Source: Zychaea mexicana (lineage: Eukaryota > Mucoromycota > Mucoromycetes > Mucorales > Lichtheimiaceae). Taken from it: a DNA stretch of 64,000 bases. The translations under genes and the position numbers were made by a program. The stretch lies in assembly GCF_025766255.1 (NCBI RefSeq), contig NW_026516668.1, positions 744,001 to 808,000 of the forward strand. Reading direction: 5' to 3'. Below are positions 53,401 to 64,000 of the stretch, one piece after another; positions within the stretch are counted from its first letter, which is position 1, and each line of letters begins with the position of its first letter. The notes below the pieces were generated by a model. It searched no databases, was not told where the DNA came from, and saw only the letters and a program-made list of their open reading frames with translations.

Positions 53401-55801
53401 TCGCAGTTTCTTCTCAACCCTAACCTTTTTTTACCATGGTACGGGGATTTTCTCAGTTAAGGTATCACTCATTTGTAGTTATTCTCCCCTAACTGTACCG
53501 GAAGGAAGCGACCAATTAAGCAAGGTCATTAAGTTTTTTTTTCATTAAAGGTGATAACACACGCTTGGACTAAAAATTTTTGCTGGTTCATAAGAAAAAT
53601 CGTCTACATACTGTCAGCTGCACAGAATATCCAAGGAAAAAAGTTTGTTGTTGGGTACCTCTTCATTTGTGATATGTACATATTCATTTTTTCTTTTGAC
53701 GTGCGTCATTTACTTGTAAATCTACTCATATCGACATTTCGTGATAAAAAAGTGCAGTGAAAAATATTGAAGGAAAACATCGACCTCAATACTCCAACAG
53801 GTCTAAACATTATTATCGACTATATAAGGAGATAAGAAACATACAAAAATGGCTATAGCTCTTAGCAAGTCATGTACACAATACTCGAGCTGGTGAAGGA
53901 AGGTCATACGCTTTCTAACATGTCGTCACCATTACATTGATTAAACAACTAATTCTATTAATCACAGCCTTACACTTTCATTTATACCACACTCACACAT
54001 CAGATACTGTTCGCTTTTAATATTGATGAGAGACACAAATAAAGCAGCATTCAGCATTCTTCCTGGGGAACACTTGTTCGGAAATATACAGTTAACATCA
54101 TTAGGTGGTACCAAAATGGACTCAAATTTACGTAATATGCATGCACCCATGTGTGTTGTGTACTGTACATCAAGGGAGACAGCCGATGATGGCATTTTGT
54201 TTCATATATTGGCGGGCGAGAACATGTACATTAGTAGGGATTCTTGTAAGTGAAGAAGGCTTCTTTCTACGTTCGATGGTACAAAAAGAAATGTGATCTT
54301 GTCTTTTGGTTTTCACGAGTACACCTTCAAAAGGAACACTTTCTATACATTCATATTTATTATAGAGCTATCATAGCTACGCTTGGAGCTGTTTAATGGG
54401 GATAAAGAGAGTCTTGCAGCGATTGGTCGCCATGCAAGTAGGGATTCGTCCTGGCTTACCACGAATAATCACAGAAGGCATATACTTTAGCCGATTACGG
54501 TTTCTTAGGAATGCTGGACACGCTCATACCCCTACATATCATGTACAACAGATCCGGTGGCAGTAACTCTCAGTTCTGCACACCTTTCATCCGCTGCTCA
54601 AAAGCTGGACATAAGCTAAAGACCCAAAATAAAGATTCAAAAAGAGGAGAGGATTGATTCCATGCAGCATCGTGTGCCTGGAAATATCAATAAAACACGT
54701 TATCAGAAATTGAGAATGAGAACATCTAAAAGAGTGGTTTTGTACTTCTTACCCATCATTCTGCGCCGTTGATCAGGGGTAGTTAGAGTCATACCCCACA
54801 TTGGAAGGCTTTTGTGTGAAGCAAGGCTCAGTGGCGATGCTTCGAGAAATCCGGTTTCGTCGCTTTCTTAATACATACTAGTTGATCGTTGCGCGGGCTA
54901 CTATTTGAGAGCTGTCAAGTATAAATTGCAGAATGTTGGTTCTGTGCAGCAAAAACAAGGTGGAATACGTGCTAAAGACCGTTACAGAAGCACGACTCCG
55001 CTATGTCATCAGTCATCAGCTATCTCTACTGACAGAGCTGCCGTGCCGCTTCATTACAAATATAAATGAAACAAGGAGTTGTCGAGTAAAGGAGATGTCT
55101 GTCGTTGTTGTCTCAGAGTGCCGTTTCCATAGCAGTGCATAAAGTGTTTCACAACTGCAGGACAGCTCCGCGTATTCTTTTTAACAGAATACTGCGCAGG
55201 TACAGTAGTTGCAGAACTCAGCGACGACTTTAATGTTTTAATAAGTAGGAAGGGCAAATGTGTGGAATATACGCTTTGACAAACTCGACGTTATGCGCTG
55301 CAACAGCAAAGGTAAAGAGAAATATGCAAGACTAGGTAAGAAAGGAATATGCTAGGCATAGACAAAACAGGCAGTGCTCTAATCTTAGAAGCGTCCATGC
55401 CGGTTGTACTGTGAGATATTTGAAGAGCCTTGTGCCCCGGGACGGCGTGTCTATCCCATTGACGGGAATTTCCGTCTAGCACTGCCAAGCAATAGGTCTG
55501 TTTGGCTCAAGATGGCTGACAAAGTATGCCAATTGCCTGAAAAATCAAAGTCTGGTCAATGATTAAGTTTGACGAAATGAGAAAGCAGGCTGAGTCTTGC
55601 TAACTTTGTCACATATCCAAACGCAAGACCCAGCATATCGCATCAATCACCCACCCCGTTCCTGGGCAAACAAACAAACAAACATCCACGAAAAAAGCAT
55701 TCAGCAATGACAATAAAAAAAAGAAGAGCTTTAGTTATTTGTGTGCACCTGCTGTTGACTTTGGGGTGTTGCGTGCCGAAGGAATAGAAATATGGAATCT
55801 A
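50457..55801. other. 5.3-kb gene-poor region
   Basis: No frame here has recognisable content. It contains low-complexity DNA near 50880-50940 and 51230-51245 and a copy of the dispersed repeat (53258-53535). A 69-codon frame at 53046-53255 with a hydrophobic segment, just left of that repeat, and a 76-codon frame at 54023-54253 are the only ones with mildly protein-like composition. Confidence 0.55.
53258..53535 (+). repeat. Dispersed repeat, copy B (about 280 bp)
   Basis: Same element as 20519-20830 and same orientation; shared blocks are listed there. The copies differ enough to be old insertions. No ORF. Confidence 0.6.
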
Positions 55802-57708
55802 CTAATGACCATCCAAAAGAATACTCTTTGAATGTGTGGGGATATGATAAATGATATATGCTACTTCTCTCTTGAGTTCCTCACAATAGGTATTTAATGG
55901 CAAGTCATTATAGTCGTAGCCAACTACAGTGTATGTTAGCAATCGGTAAGAACAAGAGATGTATCTATAGAATGGTGCAATGATCATAAAACTCACATGG
56001 ATTTTCGATTTCGGCACCAATTGCTTCAATACCAAACAAAGTGAAGGAGACCAAGGCTACAATTGGGGTAACAAGCCAGGCCAAAGGGTTGACGAGTGCG
56101 AATGGCAAGAAGAAAATATACAGAATAACACCTTGCTTACTGTAGTAGATTGTTGGAGATTATACATGTTGAGTACAGTTTCATCCGTCCGTTTGTAGAT
56201 TGTACGCAAAAAAAAGAAGGACTTACAGGTGGATGTTGTACGCACGAGGCACCGGTGTGGTAGAGATACGTTCAAAAGCAGTTAACGCGTTGACTAGTGT
56301 ATCGAGCGATGATGTGACGACCGAAACAAAGTTGGATTCAATCTTATTGCTACGTTTGGCTTGGTTTACGTACAGTGCGACAAGAAACAGGATTTCCAAT
56401 GGCAAAGCGATATCTGCATCACCATGGTCTGGCAAGTCTTCCTCTGAGGTGAACACCGCCTGATGGGGGCGATGTTGTGTGTTGTTGTTGTTGTTGTTGC
56501 TGCTGCTGCTATGGTTACCATTATGGGACATGCTTCCGTAGACACCATGGACGATTGCTTCGTCATCATCATCTCGCTCTTTTGCAATACGTCGAAGGTC
56601 AGCCGTCGTCTTTGCGTACGCGAGATCCGAGTCGGGGAACGCTTCCCGAACGACTGACCGAGGAATATTGACAGCATCATTTCGGTCATCTGAGTCAAGT
56701 TCGGCGTCGTCTTGCTTGTACTTTGAGGGTCGCAACGAATGGTACAGGGAGACAATGATCGGTACGGCTTTAAAGAGTCTTCGCTTCTTTTGTTGACTTG
56801 CTGCTGCTGCTGCTGCTGCTGCAACAGGTGCATGCGTGACACTGCAGGGTACCCAGCCAGGCGGAAGTAGCGACTTGAGATCGTCATAGTCTGTGCCGTA
56901 TTCACCGCGCAAATGATGCTTTGTGGCAACCATAAAGGCCAGCAAGAGTTTCACGCAGCGCATCTTTTCCACATGATCACCATGCGATTGCTCGGGGATA
57001 TTGATCCACACTTGTCTTGTAAGATTACGAATCGTGGCCATCACCGTTTGGATCAGTTTGCGACCTTCCCAGTAGCGGTCATATGCAGTGTTTACACGGA
57101 ATGCCAGCAGCAAGCCTAGCGCGACAGAGACAGTTGACACTAAAATTATACAGAAACGGTCAAGTCTCCCTACCTGGTACTGTAGCACATATTGCCTTAC
57201 TAGCACCAGAAAAATTTTTTACTCCTTTTCTCTACGTCAAAAAGGGCTTACGTACAGACAGAAACGGGAACGTCCATTGCAACGCCGAATTGCAAGTGGA
57301 GTACGCACACAATGCACGAAAACAGGGTTGTGACAACAACGCCTGGCAGCGTGTTTAACAGGACCTTTATTAAGTGTGTGTAGCTTAGTTTTTTACGTCC
57401 TCCGCAACCGAACCGTTAGAGCTTAAAGAAAAACACTCCAGCATTTACCGATCCTCGCCATCGCAGAACATCAGGATAGGCAAAATGACCTGACGCTCCA
57501 CGCCAAAAGTTCTTGCCCGTTGACTTGTTTAGTAGGGCTGATATATTCGGTTTGAGTCAACTGGAAAATATCGCTCATACACACATTTGTATATGTATAA
57601 AAACAGTCGCTTTCCAGCACACACATCCACGGCATTCAACCAAGTATACAAAGCTGATAGAGAGAAGAGGCTTTTACCTTGGTAAGGTGTTCCTAGCCTG
57701 TGCGCCAT
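55802..57708 (-). CDS. Bestrophin/UPF0187-family anion channel
   Basis: Exon 1 (57708-57678, MAHRLGTPYQ) and exon 2 (57537-57449, NFWRGASGHFAYPDVLRWRG) are short and close in phase. Next comes VLLNTLPGVVVTTLFSCIVCVLHLQFG, then STVSVALGLLLAFRVNTAYDRYWEGRKL, the family signature at the start of the channel core. After a variable charged insert with Asn/Ser/Ala runs come LPLEILFLVALYVNQ, the helix ILYIFFLPFALVNPLAWLVTPIV, and the diagnostic GIEAIGAEIENPFGYDYNDL, ending HSKSILLDGH. Members form pentameric chloride or anion channels in fungal membranes. The exact location and gating are unknown. The insert at about 56420-56840 contains trinucleotide repeats and is probably cytosolic. Confidence 0.88.
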
Positions 57709-58238
57709 CGTATAGTAAACAACAGTAAAAAAAGAAGGCCCTTATTCCCTCTTTCTCTCTCCCAAAATAAATATGTGTGTGGCGCTTTCTACATACACAC
57801 TCGCATACACTAACAGCACAGCACGACAACCATGGCTTGAAAAGCATAGTTCGCCTATTCTCCTTTTATCCTTTTCTTTTTGATTTTAAGATGACATTGA
57901 CAAAAAATATATCCAGGGCATGAAGCCTTAGATGCATGGTTAAAGGCATCCTCAGTGATTAATCTGGATTTTGGGTACTTTATATTCCCTGTTCTTTGCT
58001 TGTTACGAAAGAAGGCCACTTTGGTGGAACCAATGGACCATCAAAGTTGGCAGGTAGCAAGGGTTGGTATTAAAGAAAAAGAATTTTTTTTTTGGCGTAT
58101 CGTTCCACGTTATATAGGCACGTTGAGAACAAATCTGCGTGTGTAAATTTCAAGTGGCGTTTTAATGTTTTGTTTGAGCTTTGGGAGGGGTGTGTGTGTG
58201 TTTACATGTGATGGGTGAATTTTGTTGTGCGTGTGTGG
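57709..58238. other. Intergenic region, nothing recognised
   Basis: Promoter side of the bestrophin-family gene and 3' side of the nucleoporin gene. TG-rich patches near 58190-58235. No supported gene. Confidence 0.6.
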
Positions 58239-61200
58239 TTATGAAGCAGACGGGGTGAGGCTCGTCTCAAGGGAGCTAATCTTCTCTTTGGCTTCTTGTA
58301 CGAGAATTGCCCTAGCACAAAGACCCATGTTAGTATATCACCGATTAGATAGAATCATGCAAAGAGAATGGGATCGGTAGGATGTATAACTTACTGTTCA
58401 TCCAACACCTTTCGTACGCTAGCCAATTGTGCCGAAGAAAGCTGGGGTTTCTTTTGTCCGCCAGTACCACCAAGCGCAACGCCGCTGAACTGTGTTTTCC
58501 GCGATCGTAAAGTCGATACCTGGGATTGCATCTATGTCATATATTCATTCATATAAACTTAGCGACAAGCCTTCCTTTGTATTTACTTTACATTTGTGGA
58601 TGATACTAACCAATCCGATTCTTTCGAGATATCCTCGATCGCCGTCAAGCGTTTTCTGGATCTCTTGAAGCCCTTCAAACCACTTTTTCTCCTCGTTGGA
58701 CATGTCAGGCAGATAGCTGCCCAACACTTTGCGTAATACACTATCGATGCGCAATGCAAGCTTGCCATGACTCTGTGCTGCTGCTAGTATTTTGTCACGC
58801 TGTTCATCCTGGATATGTTGCTGTTCCAAACGATCACAGAGTTTTCGGATATCTTCAATCTGTCGAGTAAGTTCCATTTGTTGCAAAGCCAGTCTAACGT
58901 AAGAAATTATCAAAATGAGTACACCTGGAGCGATCCCTTCTTTGATACAAAACACACAGAGATAATGTTTCTCTTACCGTTTTTCTGTCTTCATCTTGAA
59001 CTTTGTGAGCTCCTTAATGCTTCCATACAGTTTTTCGGTGGTTTTCTGCATGAACAACAACGAGTCTTCAGTAATAACAATTTCTTTTTTGCCTGCATAT
59101 TCCGGTGGAATGACAATCTTTGGCGGAGCGGCGTCAGTCGAGGGTACAGTGAAGGGCGACTTGGCGAGCAAGGAGGCACCATTGGATACCGTATCGTTGT
59201 CGGATTCGCTGGAAGTATATTGCTTAGACGTATTCAAACCCGTATCTACACCGGATTGTCGAAGACCCAGCTCCACAGTGGCAAGTCGGTATGAGCGAGG
59301 AAGCGCAAGTATTGAGTAAGTCAGGTAAATGTCCGTGATAATAACAATGCCAAGCAACGGGACGTCAGAGCTATTTGAGAACAGATCGTAAAATGAACTT
59401 CTCTCACATCTTTTTTTTTTCTGGTAAAAACCTACTTGGCCACCGAAGATTCAATCAGACATTTAACTTCAGCACTGTTATCCTTGCCAGACCATTCTTG
59501 CAGAGCACTGGTGAACTCGTTACGATTTGTTGTTGAAGCAAATGCTTGTTCAAGAACCGCGAGATTGTCAACAAGCTTCGTCAAGGCCAATCGATGTAAT
59601 CCTCCTCGGTGGTATGCATAGTAGGTGTCACTGTAGAGCGGATCAAGTACCAGCCCCACAGATGTGGGTGTCTTTACTTTTAGGTCGATTGTCTCATGAA
59701 CGGTTGCCTTTGGCAATATGTCTGCAGAGAACAGGAACACTCCGAGCTACATATTTCAAAGAGAGTATTTAGCTGCCTGTTTCAAGTTTGAGCATGGTTA
59801 TAGGTACAGCTTAAGGATAGAAAGGGATGAGGAAGGGTGAAAAACCTTACCTGATATTTCCAATCGTTTTTATCAGTGATAGTGGTTGGCATTAGCCACT
59901 GTGGATCGATTTCGGATTCAAGGATATGGTTCTTAATCTTGCCGTTTGTGTATGCCATGGCGATAATGTTGGCAGGTTCAGCCTTGATAAAGAGTATGTC
60001 ACTGACTTCGTTTGAATTACTATTTAATTGTGATTTTCCTTCAACCCGGAAAGGTCCTTGTCGTTGGATAGGGAAGGGTATACATGCATCATTGCTCTTG
60101 ACAGCAACATTGTCCCCATCCACTGGCGTAACCGACTCCAAAAGGTCGCCAAGCCATTGGGATTGTAGTCTCAGTAGATAATACAGCGCCTTCGATTCCA
60201 AGTCATTCTCATTATCCATCTTTTGTTCCAACAGACGAGTCGTTTTGGCGTCCACCACACAAGCAAGGGTCTCCAGATGCTGATTGCGGACAACGCTAAG
60301 ATTATATTGATTTACCTTTAGTGAGCCCCCTCAAGGATGTTGAATTCACCCTTGTTCCCTTGTATTTATCCAAACTGATAAAGAGATAATGCGTACCTGT
60401 TGAAGGGAAGTACTGGGCACAGAGCATAAGTATGACCATTTCGCAGGGCAAAGTATACTGTGAATGGCTCCCACGCGCTGCCTTCTTCACTTTTGCCACC
60501 CAATGTGAAAGTAACAGCTTCTTCTTCCATTCCAAGTCCATCGTCTAAGGTAATACCACGGCTAGGTCGGCGGCTAGCGGCACTGTTTTGAAACGATGGT
60601 GATAGATCGTACAACTGCTCTGGCTCGTCAATGTTTCCGCTGACATCGAACATACTAAATCATAAAAGACACACACAAAGATACATAGCCTCTTTGTTAA
60701 TACCTATTGTTCCTGGAACCATTGATAGACCATCTTTTAAATAAAGTTCCTTACCGTAATACGCTGTCAGAGCTGAGCACCATGATATGAGTCTTTGTTT
60801 CACTCAGTGGATGCCACAATGCTTTCACAACGCGTCTGCTTTCGCCGAAAATTTCTTGGCCCACCGAAAACGTTTTGCATTCAACATGACCTTCAGGCGA
60901 ATAGGTAGTCGTAGGGGAAAAGCCAGACGGAGGCAAACAGACGATCGAAAGTCGTTGCTGTCCGCACACAGCAAGTAAGGTACCGGTGCTGTTGACAATG
61001 AGTGATTCAATTCTGAAATCAATTGTAGGAGTCGCCAAAGTCTAGAACATTAGATTTCACACACGCAAATTCAAGCAACAACAGTTTAGAATGGGTACCA
61101 TTTCCTTATAATTCTTGTTCTTTAAAGTTTTTACCGAGCTTTATACCTTGTACGGAATTTCAAGCAACCATTTTGTATCAGTTTTACCAGCATCAATAAA

Positions 61201-61464
61201 CTGAGGCGCAATGTTGATCCATGCATCTTTGACTTCGTTCAAATCGAGTAAACGCAGTTGAGATCCAACGGCAACAATCAGATCGTTGCCTCGTAGAACA
61301 ATGACACGCGTATCATACTGCTGCGCAAACGAATCGAACTGATTGGCGCGATCAAAGGTGTGTGCGGCTTGTGCTGATTCGGCGGCCGTTAGCTCGAAAA
61401 TGCGATGGCTTCCCAAGTATTCGAGCCAATCGTTAGGTAATACGGCGATATGTTGGCTTTTCAT
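58239..61464 (-). CDS. Nup82/Nup88-type nucleoporin
   Basis: About nine exons from ATG 61464 (MKSQHIAVLPNDWLEYLGSH) to TAA at 58239. The N-terminal two-thirds reads as a beta-propeller: NDLIVAVGSQLRLLDL, IESLIVNSTGTLLAVCGQQRLSIVCLP, VVKALWHPLSETKTHIMVLSSDSVLRMFD, then PFTVYFALRNGHTYALCPVLPFN and ILFIKAEPANIIAMAYTNG. The C-terminal part is a long coiled coil (LYGSIKELTKFKMKTEKR, LALQQMELTRQIEDIRKLCDRLEQQ). This propeller-plus-coiled-coil order and the individual repeats match Nup82 (fungi)/Nup88 (animals), cytoplasmic-face pore subunits in mRNA and pre-ribosome export. I see no competing family. The last two small exons (ASVRKVLDEQ, then AILVQEAKEKISSLE) are well supported. Confidence 0.87.
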
Positions 61465-64000
61465 TATTGTCGAAAAGTTGGAAAAAAAGAAAGGGGAGGA
61501 TTCAGAAAAGACAGGCAGTCAAACCTGAACAGAAAGAGAAAGAGAAAAAGAGTATGCCGCGTTATATAAACCAACACCGCCAGCAGGCCCCGTTTGATTC
61601 AATAGAGGTGGCGCGCTTGAATTTTGACTCGCTTTTCCCTTTTGTACCCCCCCCCCACCCCCATCGCTACAAAATACTTGACTAGAGCCTGCATAATGCA
61701 AGCGGTTCTATATAACAGTAAGATGCCGTCTGGTTGGTGTCAAGCACACAATAGATGATCTCATACACTCATAATGATATGTACTGGATGGCTTTGACTG
61801 TTGAGAATGTGCCACATACAGGGCAAGTACACACTAAGTCGGCTGCTAATATATAAAAAAACACTGCATATATGTATAAGAACTAAGCCAGAGAAAAAGC
61901 TTACCGTCATTTTAAGTTGCAGCAGCATTAAAGATGTATTTGGGAAGATTCAAGCGAACGGGGCAAGCAGAATATGATCCATGTTGTGCTACTGTAAATA
62001 GTACATCTGTCTTTTAGGTAGCCGCCGCAAACAGCATTATTAATTTTCTACATAATAAGAACAATAAGAGAAATTATTCATATAGGATCTGTGTGATTAT
62101 ATTGATGATATTGCTGTGTTGTTGTGATAATGCTATGGATATCTGTACATACTCTTGCCACCAGAATCAGGAGAAGGGATATCTACGTCTGTGATTCTGA
62201 TACCATGCTCCTCTCGCCGAGCTGTGGATGCCACACCCATGCAGTTGTTCCAATATGCTACTAACCCTATCCACTGAAAGAGCCCTGTTTGACTGTCTGC
62301 CGCCACCAGCCGCGAAGAAAAACAATTGTATTGGTTATGATGGCACCACAGAGAAAAGTTTGGGTGTGTTGGGTACTGGTGATGAGGAGGATGAAAAAGT
62401 AAAAATATTTCACAAACGCGTGTAGCATATGAGCAATTTTTACACGCATGACCGCAGATAGAATGCACCATGCGTCTGTTCAATCCCAGTATTGGGGACA
62501 ACGACACGTTAATCTTATCTTACATCTTTCTGAGATATTGCATCGAAAGAATGCTACTTGATTTAAAAAAGCGTAATATATACATGAACAATTAGCACAA
62601 AACTATTGTTTGTCACATCATTCAAGCTGTACTACACGCTGCAACCCATAAACGTACTGTGGGCCCGTAGAATTTTGCTCTTTATCTTTATCCCTCTTGT
62701 GGCTCTTCCTAACCACCACCTTTCCGTCGGATACAACAATAATCGCCATTCTGTTTGCATGTGCTGAAAGTGGGGTTCTTGAGTTGGACAACGGAGGTAT
62801 TAAGCCTCCCGAACCCCCCATTACTCTTGTCGAAAGAGTCAGAGCTAGAATCACAGAAATTTACAAGCGACAGCTACACGTCTGCATGTTGTAAGGTCGG
62901 TCAGAGGACGATCTTGCCACCTTTGGCATCTTCATCAATGGTGCGTATAAGTTAAGTGCGCAAAGGTGATGAGTCTTACTAAGTTTGCCTTTTGACAGGT
63001 TTCACCACGAATGCTCATGCCTCCAACACCACAAGTAATAAGTATCAGTGTGATGATAACGCATACCTCCCCGTTACTAACATCATGTAACAATATTCTG
63101 AAATGAATAATGTAATTCCTTGTGAGATTTGCTGGCATGAAAGGTAATAAGCTCTTAGCACTTGCTCTTGGAGTTTTTTTTTGGTTGTAGGCGACAAAGG
63201 TGTACCTTTTTTGCTCTGCTTAGCCATGTATTTATGGTGAGTACCATTCCCGTACCTAACCAAATCCGTGGTAACCTCAACTTTTCCAACATCGGAAATG
63301 CAAGACTGTAGACTTCCTTCTTGAAGCTCATACAGACTTGTTATAGAAATAACGAAATAAAACAACAAACTACTTCGCCAGTTTGTGCATAGCTGTTGCC
63401 TTTATCTTGTAGATTTATTATTACCATTACACTTAAGAATAGAATTATTGTATTAATATGATATTCATGAGCTCTTTCTGATAACATTGTGTTTAAATAG
63501 TGATGAAATAGGTTGTATACGCTCCAACATTTCAAAAGTAATCGATGTTGGGGTTTTCATCGTATCAACACTATGTACTACTATTGCTTTGCATCAGTGG
63601 CATATGCTCTCCAGAATATAACACCTCTAAACATCACTATGGTAGATTCGACAAGTACTTGGGACGTCAACAAGTATAAGCTACCATATGAAAGGCTGAT
63701 GGAATGGAAAAGAGGATGCTATAGTATCCAAAACCATATCGCGGCTTCTTCACTCTCTATTATAGAAAGAGTAGGGTCGTTACATGTCATCTCTTACATT
63801 TTCTTTTACTTTCACATTCTTATTTTCAGGGACTCACCCAAGTCAAAACGCAGACCTGAAAAGACGTCATGTTTTCAGGGCTTGCGTGGTGGCGCTCCTA
63901 ACAATCGTGGTATTTAACTCAAATTGCTGTGTTAAATATATAAAGAAACGGAAAAGGGCCCCTCGTAATTTTTTCTTTCACTCTTTTGGTAAGCGAGTTG
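61465..64000. other. Right end of window, no recognisable gene
   Basis: Starts with GA-rich and C-run DNA (poly-C near 61648-61660) upstream of the nucleoporin gene. Several frames of 60-134 codons occur (for example 62133-62507 minus, 63045-63368 minus, 63513-63917 plus); none shows a domain, and I could not build spliced models. The frame around 63100-63330 (minus) is the most protein-like (GTHHKYMAKQSKKGTPLS). Confidence 0.5.

Noticed and set aside
63513..63917. 134-codon plus-strand ORF at the right end
   Set aside because: No recognised motif, mixed composition and no splice support; left as unassigned sequence.

Overview
The window is nuclear DNA of a filamentous fungus, most likely a Mucorales-type Mucoromycota. 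The support is a CotH-family cell-surface protein (a hallmark of that order), many short GT-AG introns of about 50-100 nt, gene-dense stretches broken by AT-rich gene-poor DNA, and fungal versions of housekeeping genes. Exon boundaries come from splice signals and reading-frame continuity, not transcripts. Where a full model closes in phase I say so; elsewhere the coordinates are the outer limits of the gene. No rRNA, convincing tRNA or CRISPR array was seen.

Left part (1-21 kb): a GPI-anchored CotH protein (minus); a ten-exon alpha-helical protein of about 840 aa, possibly a peroxin (minus); a 1.54-kb element with 80-bp terminal inverted repeats carrying one ORF of unknown function; two paralogous monocarboxylate-transporter-like MFS genes (both minus) separated by 3.8 kb of nearly gene-free DNA; and a polyglutamine-rich forkhead transcription factor (minus).

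Centre (21.4-30.8 kb): a nested transposon island bounded by long inverted repeats. Each arm carries a terminal sequence, a decayed Tc1/mariner-type DDE_3 transposase 3' end and an array of a 20-bp repeat (about 11 copies left, about 40 right). Inside are a 1-kb GAACC-rich element, a truncated PIF/Harbinger transposase between 464-bp inverted repeats, a very AT-rich Merlin/IS1595-type transposase with in-frame TAA codons plus an acidic convergent partner, and two unrecognised spliced genes that look like cargo. This is the least ordinary part of the window.

Right part (31-64 kb): a secreted metallophosphatase/5'-nucleotidase-like protein, an Erv46/ERGIC3 cargo receptor, a voltage-sensor-like four-helix membrane protein and a possible 56-aa protein (plus strand, with zuotin on the minus strand among them); a Zn2Cys6 transcription factor and ribose-5-phosphate isomerase (plus); histone H1 and a PH-domain protein (minus); a 5.3-kb gene-poor stretch; a bestrophin-family channel and a Nup82/Nup88-type nucleoporin (minus). 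The last 2.5 kb has no recognisable gene. The genes outside the island are unrelated housekeeping, surface and regulatory functions, as is normal for fungal chromosomes.
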